Of a DNA stretch of 64,000 bases, positions 44,053 to 56,469 are shown piece by piece; the first letter of the stretch is position 1, and the number at the start of each line of letters is the position of its first letter. This DNA comes from Ovis canadensis (lineage: Eukaryota; Chordata; Mammalia; Artiodactyla; Bovidae): the NCBI RefSeq assembly GCF_042477335.2, contig NC_091245.1, forward strand, positions 31,258,501-31,322,500. Direction: 5' to 3'. The notes beneath the pieces were generated by a model, which was not told the DNA's origin, did no database searches, and worked only from the letters and a program-made list of their open reading frames with translations. The position numbers and the translations under genes are program-made.

Positions 44053-44719
44053 TTTAGTTTGAGTATATTTTCCCTGGAATATTGTATTTGTTGGTTATTA
44101 ATTTTTTATGAAAGGAAATTGTTGTAAGCGACTTTAAGCATTAGTTGGATTCCATGGACCAAAGACAGAAAATATCACTACATTTTTCCTACCCACTCCT
44201 GATCCTTAGTACAGTGATGATACTGTTTTTCCCTTCTCTCTTCTTCCTTTCATCCCTGCTCTCCCTGGGCCCCTTGAAGGAAATGTAAATAATTTGGCAA
44301 TTCACAGTCATCCACCTCTTTATTCTACAAATGAGGAATCTGAGTCTCAGGACATTCTTACTCCCACTTCTACCTTTAGTTCTCCTCTCTGCCCATTTAC
44401 TTCTTACCTCTATGAAAGATCATACTTAATTCTCCTTCCATGGAGAGCCTGCCCCATCCTTCACTTCATTCCCAATGAGGAATGTGGATCTGGTTCTTGG
44501 TATTCTAAGACACTGTGTTGGCCCACTCTCCTAGTGGATAAAGCTTTCAGAGAGGTTAAAATGTAAAGTGAATATGATTGTGACACTTTCTGAATTATAT
44601 CTCCTCCCTTATAAATTGTAAATCAGGTTAAAAGAGAACTGTCCCTCCCACCCTACTCTGAAGTGACTACAGTCAACTTACAGGGAATACAACTTTCTTG
44701 TGATAATAAAAGATTAGCA
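44053..44719. other. No gene or clear repeat seen
   Basis: This is unique-looking sequence. A 90-codon + frame (44294-44566) shows no family resemblance. Confidence 0.45.
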
Positions 44720-44950
44720 ATAAAGTCACCTTTGTTAAACACCTACTAAGCATTCTGCATTTTTCTGGATGTCTTGCATTCATGGCCTCATTTCATCACC
44801 ATAAAAACTCTACAAGGCAGATATTATCCTTATTTTATAGATGAAAAATCTGAGGCTCAAAGAGGTTAAATAGCATGCCCAAAGTCATGTGGATAAGCCA
44901 AAACTCAAAACTGACTCTCTGGGGTTCCAAAGCACATGTTGTCCCCTCTC
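44720..44950 (-). repeat. MIR SINE
   Basis: In order on +: 'catggcctcatttcatcacc', 'attatccttattttatagat', 'gaaaaatctgaggctcaaag', 'gcatgcccaaagtcatgtgg'. This is a nearly full MIR in reverse. Confidence 0.75.
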
Positions 44951-45729
44951 AATTAACAGTGAAGACATTTAAGTGATGGCAAAGTCCTGTTAGATGCAGT
45001 CTCTAATTTCTGTACTCTTTTCTAGAAGCTATCTTATTTCCTCCTCTGCCCCTCTAAAATGGGTCTAGGAAAAGCTGGTTGCTGAAAAGGTAAAGTGCCC
45101 CAAACCACAGAAACCACTGAGGTGAAGACAGGGATCAGAAACCAGGAGCTCATTCAAGAAATAGAACCAAATAAGATGGGAGGAAGTTGCAAGGACAGTC
45201 AGTCCAGCTCATTCTGTGAACCCAGAGAGCATGGTTCCTTCCTAGCTGGAAAAGTTGTAATGGGTTTCTCCCCAGTTCTTCCTCTCTTGCCCAGCAGCAT
45301 CTGAAAAGCACCACTAAACACCTGCCATTGTGTTTTCATCCGGCCATGAGGGGTTGCCCTGTGGGCGCTGCAATTTTTGTTGAAACTGTGGAAACTCTGA
45401 AACTTCTTGGAAATTGCAGGTTCACCCTTAATGAAGGAATCATTTTAGCCAAAACCAAGTTAATTTCCCAAAGAGTATTCCCATTAACCCCAAACAGCAT
45501 TTCCGCTGACCCAAAACTCTCCAGACTTTAAAGTAGAGATGAATAAAGGCCCTGCAAGGCCACTTTGTTCCTTCACAAACATTTTCTTTTCCTGAAGCCA
45601 AACTTCATGGTCAATTTTTATTCTTTGATTTTACTTATTCAAAGAAATAGTATAGAATCAAATTGCTGGTTGTTTCTAAAGCCAGAAGGGCAGAGTTCAA
45701 CAATGATTCAGCAAACAGATATTCTAAGA
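44951..45729. other. No gene or clear repeat seen
   Basis: This is unique-looking sequence. Confidence 0.45.
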
Positions 45730-45890
45730 ACTTAGTTCAAAGAGTATTGTGCCAGGTGACTTCTTAATCCATTTATCTTCATGACAACCCCATTGGGTGC
45801 AATTATATAACCACATTGTGATCAAGTGATGAAGTATACTACCCAATGTCACTGAGAAGAGTGATCAGAATTTGAACCCAGGTTGGGCTT
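45730..45890 (-). repeat. MIR SINE
   Basis: 'atccatttatcttcatgaca', 'accccattgggtgcaattat' and 'cagaatttgaacccaggttg' fit MIR in reverse. Confidence 0.6.
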
Positions 45891-46765
45891 TTTGGGGTGG
45901 GTTTTGTTTTTGTTTTTACTCATTTTATCATTTCACAGCACCCTCCCTACCTAAGGAAGCAGAACTACAAAACAATGGGTAGGTTTAGGAAGTAGCAAGA
46001 TGCCTATCGTGGGCATTGAGACGTGAAACAGCAAAGGATATGTGATTCAGTAGGCTTTAAGTAAGAAATTTCTGGTAAGTAACAGTAGAGGGGTCTGGAC
46101 AGGAAGTCAGGGCCAGATCATTGAAAGCCATATTAAGGCACTTGGGCACTAGGCATGCGGCATGTCTGAATAGCTTTAAGTAATTAATTCATCATTCTTT
46201 CAACAAATATTTTATGTAGTACCAACTATGTGTTAAGCCCTGGGGACAAAACTGTAAACAGATGTTTCCTGTCCTCAAAGGATCCACAGGCCAGAAGAGA
46301 TGATGGGTCACTTCCATATACAATGGAAAGTACTCCGATAGGGGAAGACTAGCATGCTAGAGAAATATAAGAAAGGCCAAAGAAGAGAAGGCTTCCCGGG
46401 GGAAATTATGCCTAAGTCAAGATTCAGTGGAGGGAAAGTTTGGGGAAAGAGGTCATCAAGGAAATTGTCAGAGTCAGTGGAAAGAGCATGAACAAGGCTA
46501 GAAATGAGAGAAAGACTGGCATATCTGAATAATTGCAAGATGTTAGAGTGACTGATGAGCAAGGCGGCTAGAGATGAGGCTGGAAGGGGTAACAACAAGA
46601 AGTCATGGAATATTGTGAGTAATTCTTGACTTAAAATTACTAAATCTGCATTGGTGACAACTGAACACATAAAATGATTCATTCAGCATAGATTTAAGAC
46701 AATGCAAAACAGCATGAGGGTGCAGTTCAAAAAGTTGATAGGACCTCAGGAAGCGAGTTTTGTCA
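45891..46765. other. No gene seen; probable ancient repeat
   Basis: About 46080-46620 contains phrases of a widespread old mammalian repeat: 'cagggccagatcattgaaag', 'caacaaatattttatgtag', 'tcaaaggatccacaggccag' and 'ggaaagagcatgaacaaggc'. I cannot name the family. A 124-codon - strand frame over it is not supported as a gene. Confidence 0.4.
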
Positions 46766-47170
46766 CCTCTTCCAATCAGAATGCTTCAGCTGCAAGCAAC
46801 AGAAATAAAAACTGGCTTAAGTAATAAGGAAATGCAATATTTCCATAAAAGTCTAAGGATAGGGAAAGCATCGGACAATCTGAAGCTCAATGATATAATC
46901 AAACATGTTGAATTTTTTTTCATCTCTCCAATCAGCCATCCCCAACTTTGGCCTCATTCTAAACCTGATCCTTCCACCCTGAAATTATAGATGGGATGCC
47001 AAGAGTAATTGGGGCTCAATACCTATTTGTAATCATATAGCAAGGGAGAGAGATGAAAAGTCCTTTCCCTCAAGTAGAACCCAAGTCCTTTCCTTTGTCT
47101 GATTATAACAGGTCACTCTTGGATCACTGGTCATAGGGGAATGGCATGTGCATATTGGTTTAGATTAACC
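46766..47170 (+). repeat. Old mammalian repeat, family unsure
   Basis: The start 'cagctgcaagcaacagaaat' and 'aaaactggcttaagtaata', with 'tgatccttccaccc' and 'ggtcataggggaatggcatg' near the end, follow the layout of an old L1M-like repeat. Confidence 0.4.
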
Positions 47171-47187
47171 AAGATCTAAACCAACAT

Positions 47188-48571
47188 GGCAGCAAACTTG
47201 GAAAACTCAGCAGTGGCCACAGGACTGGAATATGTCAGTTTTCATTCCAATCACAAAGAAAGGCAATGCCAATGAATATTTGAACTACTGCACAATTGCA
47301 CTCATCTCACACTCTAGCAAAGTAACATTCAAAATTCTCCAAGCCAGGCTTTAACAGTATGTGAACTGTGAACTTCCAGATGTTTAAGCTGGATTTAGAA
47401 AAGTCAGAGGAACCAGAGATAAAATTGCTGACATCCATTGGATCATCGAAAAGCAAGAGAGTTCCAGAAAAAAAATCTACTTTTGCTTTATTGACTATGC
47501 CAAAGCCTTTGACTGTGTAGATCACAAAAAACTGTGGAAAATTCTTAAAGAGATGGGAATACCAGACAACCTTACCTGCCTTCTGAGAAATCGCTATGCA
47601 GGTCAAGAAGCAGCACTTAGAACTGCACATGAAACAGTAGACTGGTTCCAAATCAGGAAAGGAGTATGTCAAGGCTGTATATTGGCACCCTGCTTATTTA
47701 ACTTATATGCAGAGTACATCATGAGAAACACTGGACTGAATGAAGCACAGGCTGGAATCAAGATTGCTGGGAAAAATATCAATAACCACAGATATGCAGA
47801 TGACACCACCTTTATGGCAGAAAGCGAAGAAGAACTAAAGAGCCTCTTGATGAAAATGAAAGAAGAGAGTGAAAAAGTTGGCTAAATGCTCCACATTCAG
47901 AAAACAAAGATCATGGCATCTGGTCCCATCACTTCATGGCAAAGAGATGGGGAAACAATGTAAATAGTGACAGACTTTCTTTTCTTGGACTCCAAAATCA
48001 CTGCAGATGGTGACTGCAGCCATGTAATTAGAAAACACTTGCTCCTTGGAAGAAAAGCTATAACCAGCCTAGACAGCACATTAAAGAGCAAAGACATTAC
48101 TTTGTCAACAAAAGTTCATGTAGTCAAAGCTATGGTTTTTCCAGTAGTCATGTATGGATGTGAGAGTTGGACTATAAAGAAAGCTGAGTGCTGAAGAATT
48201 GATGCCTTTGAACTGTGGTGTTGGAGAAGACTCTTGAGAGTCTCTTAGACTGCAAGGAGGTCCAACCAGTGAATCTTTAAAGAAATCAGTCCCGAATATT
48301 CATTGGAAGGACTGATGCTGAAGCTGAAACTCTAATCCTTTGGCCACCTGATGTGAAGAACTGACCCACTGGAAAAGACCCTGATGCTAGGAAAGATTGA
48401 AGGTGGGAGGAGAAGGGGACAACAGAGGATGAGATGGTTGGATGGCATCACCAACTCGATGGACATGAGTTTAAGTAGAAGTTGGTGATGGACAGGGAAG
48501 GCTGGCTAGCTGCAGTCCATGGGGTCGCAAAGAGTCAGACATGACTGAGCGACTGAATTGAACTGAACTGA
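47188..48571 (+). mobile_element. BovB LINE, 5'-truncated
   Basis: This starts in the RT finger region ('QQWPQDWNMSVFIPITKKGNA'-like), passes motif A ('CFIDYAKAFDCVDH') and the YADD box ('HRYADDTTFMAE', near 47800), and ends with 'gactgagcgactgaattg' and GAACT repeats. A 110-codon frame (47553-47885) covers the RT centre. Stops and indels break the rest. The 3' sequence is of the older type. Confidence 0.94.
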
Positions 48572-49449
48572 ATCATGACCTACCTTTGTAACTGGTAATG
48601 GGGCCAACTTTCCCTGTATATCATAGTAGTGCAGGATATTAATACCTGAAAAAAAAAAAAAGAAGAAACCATGATTGTGTTAGACATGAAGAAGTTGAGA
48701 AATGGGAGCAGAGATTATTATACTGCACTTATAAACTGGGGACCTTTGATTTGAAACAAGTGAGCACAGCCCTGAAAGCTGTGCGCTCTGCTGGAGCAGA
48801 CACTCAGGTCAGTCTGCCCACCAATTCAACAGCATTCAATAGCAACAGCAAAATGATAACTCTTAGTCCCTAACCTGGTAACTTGCAATATATGGAAGTG
48901 ATTGTGTGCCTAAACAACCCACACATTGGACTTAAGCAATTCTAGATAAAATAGAAGCTTATTAAACTCGTCTTCGCAGTCACATAAATTTTTAAAAATG
49001 ATACTATCAAGGCCAAGACCTTTTTCTTTTTTCCTTCATAGAATAATGTTGAGGATCAATTTCTCCAGCTTAACATCACTAGCCTTGGCAGCAGCTCATA
49101 TTTGGAATATAAATGATGTCATCTGGTTGGCCTTTTCCCATCACAAACAGTAAATCTCTGAATCTGGAGAGATCTTTTATTTGGTTACACATATTGTACA
49201 GCATCAAGGGGTTAGAACACATGTGCTGGAGATTATTAAAATCATCTGGAGGAGAATGGCTTATTATTGGAAAGCCCAGAACTTACAACCCTTTCATGTC
49301 TGGTATCTCCATCAACTCTTCTTTTACTTCTGCCTTTTCAAAGCAACAGTTGCAGCTTATGGACTCATGATCCTTTGTAGACTAAAGTTTTGCCAGTGCA
49401 TCATGTTTCCTCTCTAGAAAAAGATATGCCTAACATAAAATAGGGCAAG
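48572..49449. other. No gene seen; A-run
   Basis: An A-run at about 48650-48662 is the only simple feature. The rest is unique-looking. Confidence 0.45.
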
Positions 49450-49640
49450 GAAGATAAGATTAAAAGTCAGAAAGCCAGCCTCAGCTCAACAACATGGCAA
49501 ATATAAGGCTTTGGGCCAGCCACTTAAACTCTCTTAGCTTGTGTTCCTCATCGTAAAATGGAGATAATGATAACCAGCTTCACAGCACTGTTTGAGAGGA
49601 ATTGTAAACAATTACTGAATGCTTGGTTATCACTTTATAA
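49450..49640 (+). repeat. MIR SINE
   Basis: 'gctttgggccagccacttaa', 'actctcttagcttgtgttcc', 'tcatcgtaaaatggagataa' and 'gaggaattgtaaacaattac' give a MIR in sense orientation. Confidence 0.75.
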
Positions 49641-50687
49641 TTTGCTAAATTATTTAATTACTTACATTAGACTTATCCTGCATGGGGAAGAGACTCTATA
49701 GATATTTGTTGAATGACCAATAACTAGGTGATAATGTGATTTGGTGGACTCTGAATCATCAAGTTATTTCACATTTCTGAACTTAGTTTTCTCCAGTTAT
49801 ACTGTGTATTCAATCTTAAACTTTCTTTTAGAGTTGTTTAAAAGAATAAACAAAATAATATATATGAAGTATTCAGATTGTCTGGCACATCAGTGTGTTT
49901 GAGAAATAGAATTCCCTTTTCTCCCATCCCTTCCTCTTTAAAAACTTCATGTTTCTCATCCCACAGAATTGGTAATAAGACTAACATCCTACCTATTGAA
50001 GGACAGAGATGTGGAGCAGAAACAACAGCAAGGCCAGCCTTTGGTTCTGGCTTTCCAGCTTTCTGGTTGTGTTCCATTTGGCATTTTCCTCAGGGTCTCT
50101 GTTTTCCCATCTGAAAATAAAGGAGCTGGCTGAAATTCTTAAGTTTTAACTCTTAAATTCTCAAACTTGAAATTTATAGATCAAACAATAAAACCAGAGT
50201 AATCATAAACCAGAAGTGTGACATAGAATTCAAACTTTTGACTTGATAAATATTTAGATCCCTTTCAGAAAACTGGCACTTACCATTACAATCATTTTAA
50301 ATAAAAGGATCCAGGACATCAGAAAAGAAGGAAGAGCAAAATTATAGGATACAAGGCATTTCTTTAAATGGAATGAGTTAACTTTATTTTAAAATGGCTG
50401 AATTTTCTCACTTTCCTCATTTTTATTTCATTTTCCCAGACTGGAAAAATTTTTTCAGGACCAACAAGGTCCTTTAGAATAGCATCCGGGAAGCACAGTC
50501 TGTTTCACCTGGAAGGTTTCTTCTAGCATGAATGTCCTGTGATTCTTTCATGATTCTATCATAGTGAGAGGTGATGCTTCTAAAACAATAGTTTACTGGG
50601 GTAAAATTAATCCAGAGAAGAAACATACCTAATAATCTATTTTGATGAACTGTATGATTCTTTTAAAAATATGATTACTGCTGATTT
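49641..50687. other. No gene or clear repeat seen
   Basis: This is AT-rich unique-looking sequence. Confidence 0.45.
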
Positions 50688-50813
50688 TTAAGTTTTTTCT
50701 CTTTTTTTTTTTTCCACTGGCTGCACCTCATGACAGGAAGAACTTCCCCACCTGCACCCCCTGCAGTGGAAGCACAGAATATAAATTGCTGGACCAGAAG
50801 GGAAGTCCCTGAA
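50688..50813 (-). mobile_element. CHR-2-type SINE fragment
   Basis: T-rich start, 'tccactggctgcacctcatg', 'cccctgcagtggaagcacag' and 'agaagggaagtccct' at the right edge. This is a CHR-type SINE with its tRNA-like head at 50813. Confidence 0.75.
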
Positions 50814-51534
50814 CTGTATGACTCTTAGTCTAAATAAAGAGTTTAATTTAGTTGAATGATAATGCCCCACAGGTCCTCAAGACACGTCCATGTTCCTAAC
50901 ACCAATCCTTCTGTCTGAGGCTTCATTCTTCACTAACTGTAAAATGATGATGAGCACAGTTGTACCCACCTATGTTGAAACAAGAGAGAGATGAGGGCAG
51001 ACCAAAGATATTCAAAGTATTCATACTTCAGGCTCCACGTGTCCATCCTGAGGTGAGCTTTTCTAATAGCTTTCACTCTCTAATCTTAGGCCAGAAAAGA
51101 TCTCTGAACTCTACCATGAAGATCTCAAATATCCTGCATCAACACCACATATTTTATGACTGAGTCTGCATAGAGACTGGCTCATTCATAGTCAGCACTC
51201 AGTTTTAACAAGCTCAGTTAATTCAGTTTTGCCCAAATTAGAAATAGACAAGCAGAAGGGAGAGAGAAGAAGCTTATTCAGACAGCTCTGTGGTTGAGGC
51301 TCTGCTTCACCTCCCAGAAGGAGAGAAAATCAAAACACACAAACAGAACTGAACTACTGCTACTTAGAACAATGGTAGGTGTTTGTAACTGGATTATTGC
51401 TACTAAGAACACTAGTAGGTGTTTGCAAAGTTGATTCTATTAGTAAGTCATCAAGAAGAGAAACAAATATCATGTATTAAAGCATATATTTGAAATCTAG
51501 AGAAAAATGTACTGATGAACCTATTTGAAGAAAA
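50814..51534. other. No gene seen; 40-bp imperfect tandem duplication
   Basis: 51351-51390 and 51391-51430 align with about 31 of 40 positions equal, sharing 'gctact', 'aagaac' and 'gtaggtgtttg'. The rest is unique-looking. Confidence 0.6.
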
Positions 51535-51845
51535 GGAATAGTGATACAGACTTGTGGACACGATGGGGTGGAGAAGAGAGGGTGGGACAAATTGAGAGAG
51601 TGGCATTGACATATATATATACTAACGTGTAAAACAGATAGGTAGTGGGAAGCTGCTGTATATCACGGAGATCTCAGCTTGGTGGTCTGTGATGACCTAG
51701 AGGGGTAAAACAGGTGTGGGGTAGTTGGGAGGGAGACACTAGAGGGAAGGGGTGTATGTGTACATATAGCTGACTCACACTGTTGCACAGCAGAAAACAC
51801 CACAACATCATAAACATTATTTTACCTCAATTTAAAAAAAATTAA
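51535..51845 (+). mobile_element. L1 3' end, artiodactyl family
   Basis: 'acttgtggacacgatggggt', 'gagagtggcattgacatata', 'gtaaaacagataggtagtgg', 'ctgtgatgacctagaggggt' and 'gactcacactgttgcacag' mark an L1 3' untranslated region, ending A-rich. It has no coding part. Confidence 0.85.
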
Positions 51846-52084
51846 GAAAGAAAAATCTAAAATAGTTGCCACTGGGAAAAAATAAAAATTTAAACTTCAT
51901 TCAATAACCTTTTGATGTTGATTATAGACGTTGGTCAAATTCATTGAAATAGATGCTCAGTGGGGTACACCTCAGCTCTCAGGTAGGTGGCTTCATTCAT
52001 TCTCCTATGAATCCAGATAAATGAACTAGTAACAGCAATAGGAATGAACAGGCATGACTCGCTGTTGTATTGTAATTTACCTCT

Positions 52085-52305
52085 AATGAAGTGCTCTTTA
52101 CAGTCATCTTCTCATTTACTATTCAGATCAACACTGTAAGGGAGAAATGATAATTATTAGTATCAACTCATTTCTCTAAATGAGGAAACCAGTAAACTCA
52201 GTGTGGTTAAGTAGTCTGCCCAAGATAGTAGAGTTCATAAGTGGCAGGCTATACAAACCCAGAGCTTCTGACTCTACGCCCAGCACTTTTCCCACCCTCT
52301 GCTCC
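52085..52305 (-). repeat. MIR SINE
   Basis: 'cttctcatttactattcaga', 'ctaaatgaggaaaccagtaa', 'gtctgcccaagatagtagag' and 'taagtggcaggctatacaaa' are the MIR order in reverse. Confidence 0.7.
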
Positions 52306-53829
52306 TCTCTCATTCTTATAAATAACTATAACACTAAGAGGTCCAAAGGAACTTCCTTCTAGTTCTCAGGCCCATGATAAATGCCACTTGCCCTGGGGAG
52401 GAAAATAAAGTCCATGCTTTTTGCTGGCCTATGTGCTAAGTCATTGGCGCCCAGAAATAACCTCTTGGAGACTATGGGCCTTGTGTTTACCACAAAGCAG
52501 TGGGTAAATAACTAGTTGGTGTTTTAGTGTTTTGTGGTCATTTAATCTGTTGTGTTCCTTCCCAAGACTCTGAAGGTTTCCTTTTTCAGTTAATTTTTAT
52601 TTACGTTTCTGAGGTCTGTGTTGTTTGGCGTTTGGTTCATTGGATGTTTTTCTTGGAATGTGTTGCCATTGGCTTCGGGATGTTCCTGCTCTGCTATTTC
52701 ATGGAATTTTCCCTGAGTGTGGATTGCTGTGTATTTCTTCAGGGCAGTGAGCCAAGGTAGTGCTGGTATGTAATCTGTTTCTCTGGCCAGAGGACTTCTT
52801 GTCACCTATCCACATGGTGCTTGATTGTATTTCTCTGCTGATAATTCTCCTCCCCTCTGTCAATGTGCCACGAACTTGGAGGCCAGCCATCTTGTGTGTT
52901 GTGCGTTATTGGCTCTGGATAAGACAAGCCCACTTGCTTCTGATACAGATCGTGTCAACTGATTCTCCTAGTTTGTCCTATTAGCCCAGAGTTGAAGAAG
53001 GAGATACACTCCAAATGTTATGAGAAGAGTGGAGAAGGCTCATAGGGTTAATCTTACAGACAAAGCCAGCATGTGATTGAAAACATCCAGCCCTTTACAA
53101 AGATCTGTGCCCCAGTAGGAGATGGATCCATGAATGCCAGGTGCATCGCAAGCACCACAGGCTCCCATGACCCTCAGCAAGTCTTTTTTCCTTTGTCTTT
53201 GACAAGTCCATAAATGATGTGCCAGAGAAAAATAAGAATTTGTTCCATATCAGAAAGTTTTGTCCTTTAGGTATTTTCTTTGCGGGTAGGAAAAAAAAAA
53301 AATGAGAAAGGTCAAGTAGTGTTTTGTCATTAAAATGGTATGTTTCTCTCAAGGCTTTCAGCCTAATTAAGATGCAAAGCATGCATTGAGACAGAAAGTT
53401 GTCCTGGATAAATCCTTTCTTCTGCTGTTTTATTTATTGTACTTCACTCCATTGTTTTGTTTATGTGCTCTTTACCCCTATTCTTTTCACAAAGACTTTG
53501 GGAGAGCTTACAAAAACATGTCAATACAAAATTAAATATTTCTAAATCATTAGGAGAAGCAGAGCGAATGGATAACATTAAAGACATGCATAAGGTTGGT
53601 GTTTAGAACTTTATGGCAAATACCATAGTAAAATTGTTAAAAACAATTTACAAAAATGACTCCCAAAGCCTATTTATCACTTAAATTGTGCAGTGGCTCA
53701 CAAATCTGTTCTCTGAACTTAATTTAGTTTTGGAGGTCTGGGAGAACAACTTCAATCCCCATGACAACTTCAGGTACTCTGGCACACCTCTGAAGGCCAA
53801 TACTGTTTTCTTATTTGCAAGGATATAAA
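52306..53829. other. No gene seen; unassigned T/G-rich block
   Basis: About 52500-52990 is T/G-rich with several CpGs and open frames on both strands (77, 74, 71 and 63 codons), but no recognisable protein. It could be an LTR or other repeat I do not know, or unique DNA. The remainder looks unique. An A-run lies near 53290-53301. Confidence 0.4.
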
Positions 53830-54010
53830 GTGAAAACTACTATTTATGAGTTATCTAAAATACACTAAGCATTGTTTCAGTAACTTGACATTTAATAATC
53901 CACTGAATTCTCTCAGCCTTCTATGATATAGGAATTATTTCTTTTGGACAGAGGACATAACCAAAGCTGAGCAACTTGCTCAAGTTCACCCAACTATCAG
54001 GATAAAAGCA
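53830..54010 (-). repeat. MIR SINE fragment
   Basis: 'tacactaagcattgtttcag', 'ttctatgatataggaattat' and 'gagcaacttgctcaagttca' follow MIR in reverse. Confidence 0.6.
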
Positions 54011-54215
54011 AAATCAATACAGGGATGTTTGAGCTCAAAGTCAGTGCTATTCTCATTTCATTTAATGATCCACCTGAATGACAAGTTAAAAAATTGCAGA
54101 ATATGCTTTTTTCACTTGGTGGGTATTAAAATATCAAACAAAATTGGTTCATTGGAAGGTTGCCCTCAAGCTGTACGTTGACCAGGAAATAACTACAAGC
54201 TAAAAGAAGATTACA

Positions 54216-54510
54216 GGACTTCCCTGATGGTCCAGTGGTTAAGAATCTGCCTGCCAATGCATGGCACATGGGTTCAATCCCTGGTCCGGGAAGATTCCAC
54301 ATGCCACAGAGGAACTAAGCTTGTGTGCCACAACTGTAGAGCCCATGATCCATAAGTACTGAGCCCACATGCCTAGAGCCCGTTCTGCAGTAAGATAAGC
54401 AACCACAAAGACAAGCCAGCACACCAAAACAGAGGAAGACAGCACACAGCACCAAAGACCTAGCATAGCCAAAAATAAATAAATAAACTAATTTTTAAAG
54501 TTTATTTTAA
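54216..54510 (+). mobile_element. CHR-2-type SINE with target-site duplication
   Basis: Head 'ggacttccctgatggtccag', box 'gggttcaatccctggtccgg', body with 'gattccacatgccacagag', 'gcccatgatccataagtact' and an AATAAATAAA tail. The 9-bp repeat 'aagattaca' flanks it at 54207-54215 and 54511-54519. Confidence 0.92.
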
Positions 54511-54682
54511 AAGATTACAAGGTCTGGTGGTTAAGGTCAACAAAAGGAGTATCTATGATTATCTGCGGGCTCTGGCACTCTCATGCAAATGACCTCCTAC
54601 AAAATCAGAAAGAACATATCTCAAAAGCCCCTCCAAACTATACGCCATAACAAAATAGAAAGAGTAAGAAGCTATGGTTTTA

Positions 54683-54886
54683 ATGGGCTTCCCAGGTGTC
54701 TCAGTGGTAAAGAATCAGCCTGACAATACAGGAGACATGGATTCTATCCCTGGGTCAGGAAGATCCCCTGGAGAAGGAAATGGCAATCCACTCCATTGGG
54801 AAATTCCATTGACATAAGAACCTGGTGGCCTATAGTATATGAAGGTCACAAGAGTGTTAGACATAGCCTAGCAACTAATTAACAAA
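54683..54886 (+). mobile_element. Bov-tA SINE
   Basis: Head 'gggcttcccaggtgtctcag', box 'tggattctatccctgggtca', Bov-A body with small losses, and a degraded 'gtgttagacatagcctagc' end. It lies just before a BovB copy. Confidence 0.9.
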
Positions 54887-54901
54887 AATGTGGTCTTGAT
54901 A

Positions 54902-56381
54902 TAGCATCACTACGAACAAAGCTAGTGGAGGTGATGGAATTCCAGTTGAGCTGTTTCAAATCCTGAAAGATGATGCTGTGAAAGTGCTGCACTCAATATG
55001 CCAGGACATTTGGAAAACTCAGCAGTGGCCACAGGACTGGAAAAGGTCCATTTTCATTCCAATCCCAAAGAAAGACAACGCCAAAGAATGCTCAAACAAC
55101 CGCACAATTGCACTCATCTCACGTGCTAGTAAAGTAATGCTCAAAATTCTCCAAGCCAGGCTTCAACAATACGTGAACCGAGAACTTCCTGATGTTGTTC
55201 AAGCTGGTTTTAGAAAAGGCAGAGGAACCAGAGATCAAATTGCCAACATCTGCTGGATCATGGAAAAAGCAAGAGAGTTCCAGAAAAACATCTATTTCTG
55301 CTTTATTGACTATGCCAAAGCTTTTGACTGTGTGGATCACAATAAACTATGGAAAATTCTGAAAAAGATGAGAATACCAGACCACCTGACCTGCCTCTTG
55401 AGAAATCTGTATGCAGGTCTGGAAGCAAGAGTTAGAACTGGACATGGAACAACAGACTGGTTTCAAATAGGAAAAAGAGTAAGTCAAGGCTGTATATTGT
55501 CACCCTGCTTATTCAACTTCTATGCAGAGTACATCATGAGAAATGCTGGACTGGAAGAAACACAAGCTGGAATCAAGATTGCCGGGAGAAATATCAATCA
55601 CCTCAGATATGCAGATGACACCACCTTTCTGGCAGAAAGTGAAGAGGAATTAAAAAGCCTCTTGATGAAAGTGAAAGAGGAGAACGAAAAAGTCGGCTTA
55701 AAGCTCAACATTCAGAAAACGAAGATCATGGCCTCTGGTCCCATCACTTCATGGGAAATAGAGGGGAAACAGTGTCAGACTTTATTTTTCTCGGCTCCAA
55801 AATCACTGCAGATGGTGACTGCAGCCATGAAATTAAAAGATGCTTACTCCTTGGAAGAAAAGTTATGACCAACCTGGATAGCATATTCAAAAGCAGAGAC
55901 ATTACTTTGCCAACTAAGGTCCGTCTAGTCAAGGGTATGGTTTTCCCTGTGGTCATGTATGGATGTGAGAGTTGGACTGTTAAAGAAAGCTGAGCACCAC
56001 AGAATTGATGCTTTTGAATTGTGGTGTTGGAAAAGACTCTTGAGAGTCCCTTGGACTGCAAGGAGATCCAACCAGTCCATTCTGAAGATCAGCCCAGGGA
56101 TTTCTTTGGAAGGAATGATGCTAAAGCTGAAACTCCAGTACTTTGGCCACCTCATGCGAAGAGTTGACTCATTGGAAAAGACTGTGATGCTGGGAGGGAG
56201 TGGGGGCAGGAGGAGAAGGGGACGACAGAGGATGAGATGGCTGGACGGCATCACTGACTCGATGGATGTGAGTCTGAGTGAACTCTGGGAGTTGGTGATG
56301 GACAGGAGGCCTGGTGTGCTGCGATTCATGGGGTCGCCAAGAGTCGGACACTGAGTGACTAAAATGAACTGAACTGAACTG
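54902..56381 (+). mobile_element. BovB LINE, 5'-truncated, with open RT frame
   Basis: This begins just before the RT fingers ('cactacgaacaaagctagtg') and runs to the GAACT tail. The RT part is open for 296 codons (own entry). Downstream, small indels near 55760 and 55980 and a short loss near 56090 shift the frame. The 3' type is I ('gggatttctttggaaggaa'). Confidence 0.96.
54978..55868 (+). pseudogene. BovB reverse transcriptase fragment, 296 open codons
   Basis: This encodes the RT core of BovB ORF2 without the endonuclease and with only part of the C-terminal region. Seen in order are 'FIPIPKKDNAKECSNNRT' (about residues 26-43), 'GFRKGRGTRDQIAN' (77-90), motif A 'FIDYAKAFD' (109-117), 'SQGCILSPCLFN' (169-180), YADD (211-214) and 'KVGLKLNIQKTKIMASGP'. 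An extra GTT near 55195 gives 'PDVVQAGF', against 'PDVQ' in the other copies. The start methionine is arbitrary, because the true protein starts far upstream and that part is missing. The tail ('GKQCQTLFFSAPKS') is out of frame. It is a remnant, not a host gene. Confidence 0.93.
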
Positions 56382-56469
56382 AGTCCCACTAATCAGACAG
56401 AAAATGGCCACTGGTGTGTGTTGGGTTGGAAAAGTCATCTTCAAGAACAAAAGAAACAAGAAAAATAGC

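Noticed and set aside
54978..55868. Domesticated reverse transcriptase gene
   Set aside because: It is 5'-truncated, has no promoter or native start, and runs out of frame before the element's end. There is no sign of constraint that can be judged from one sequence.
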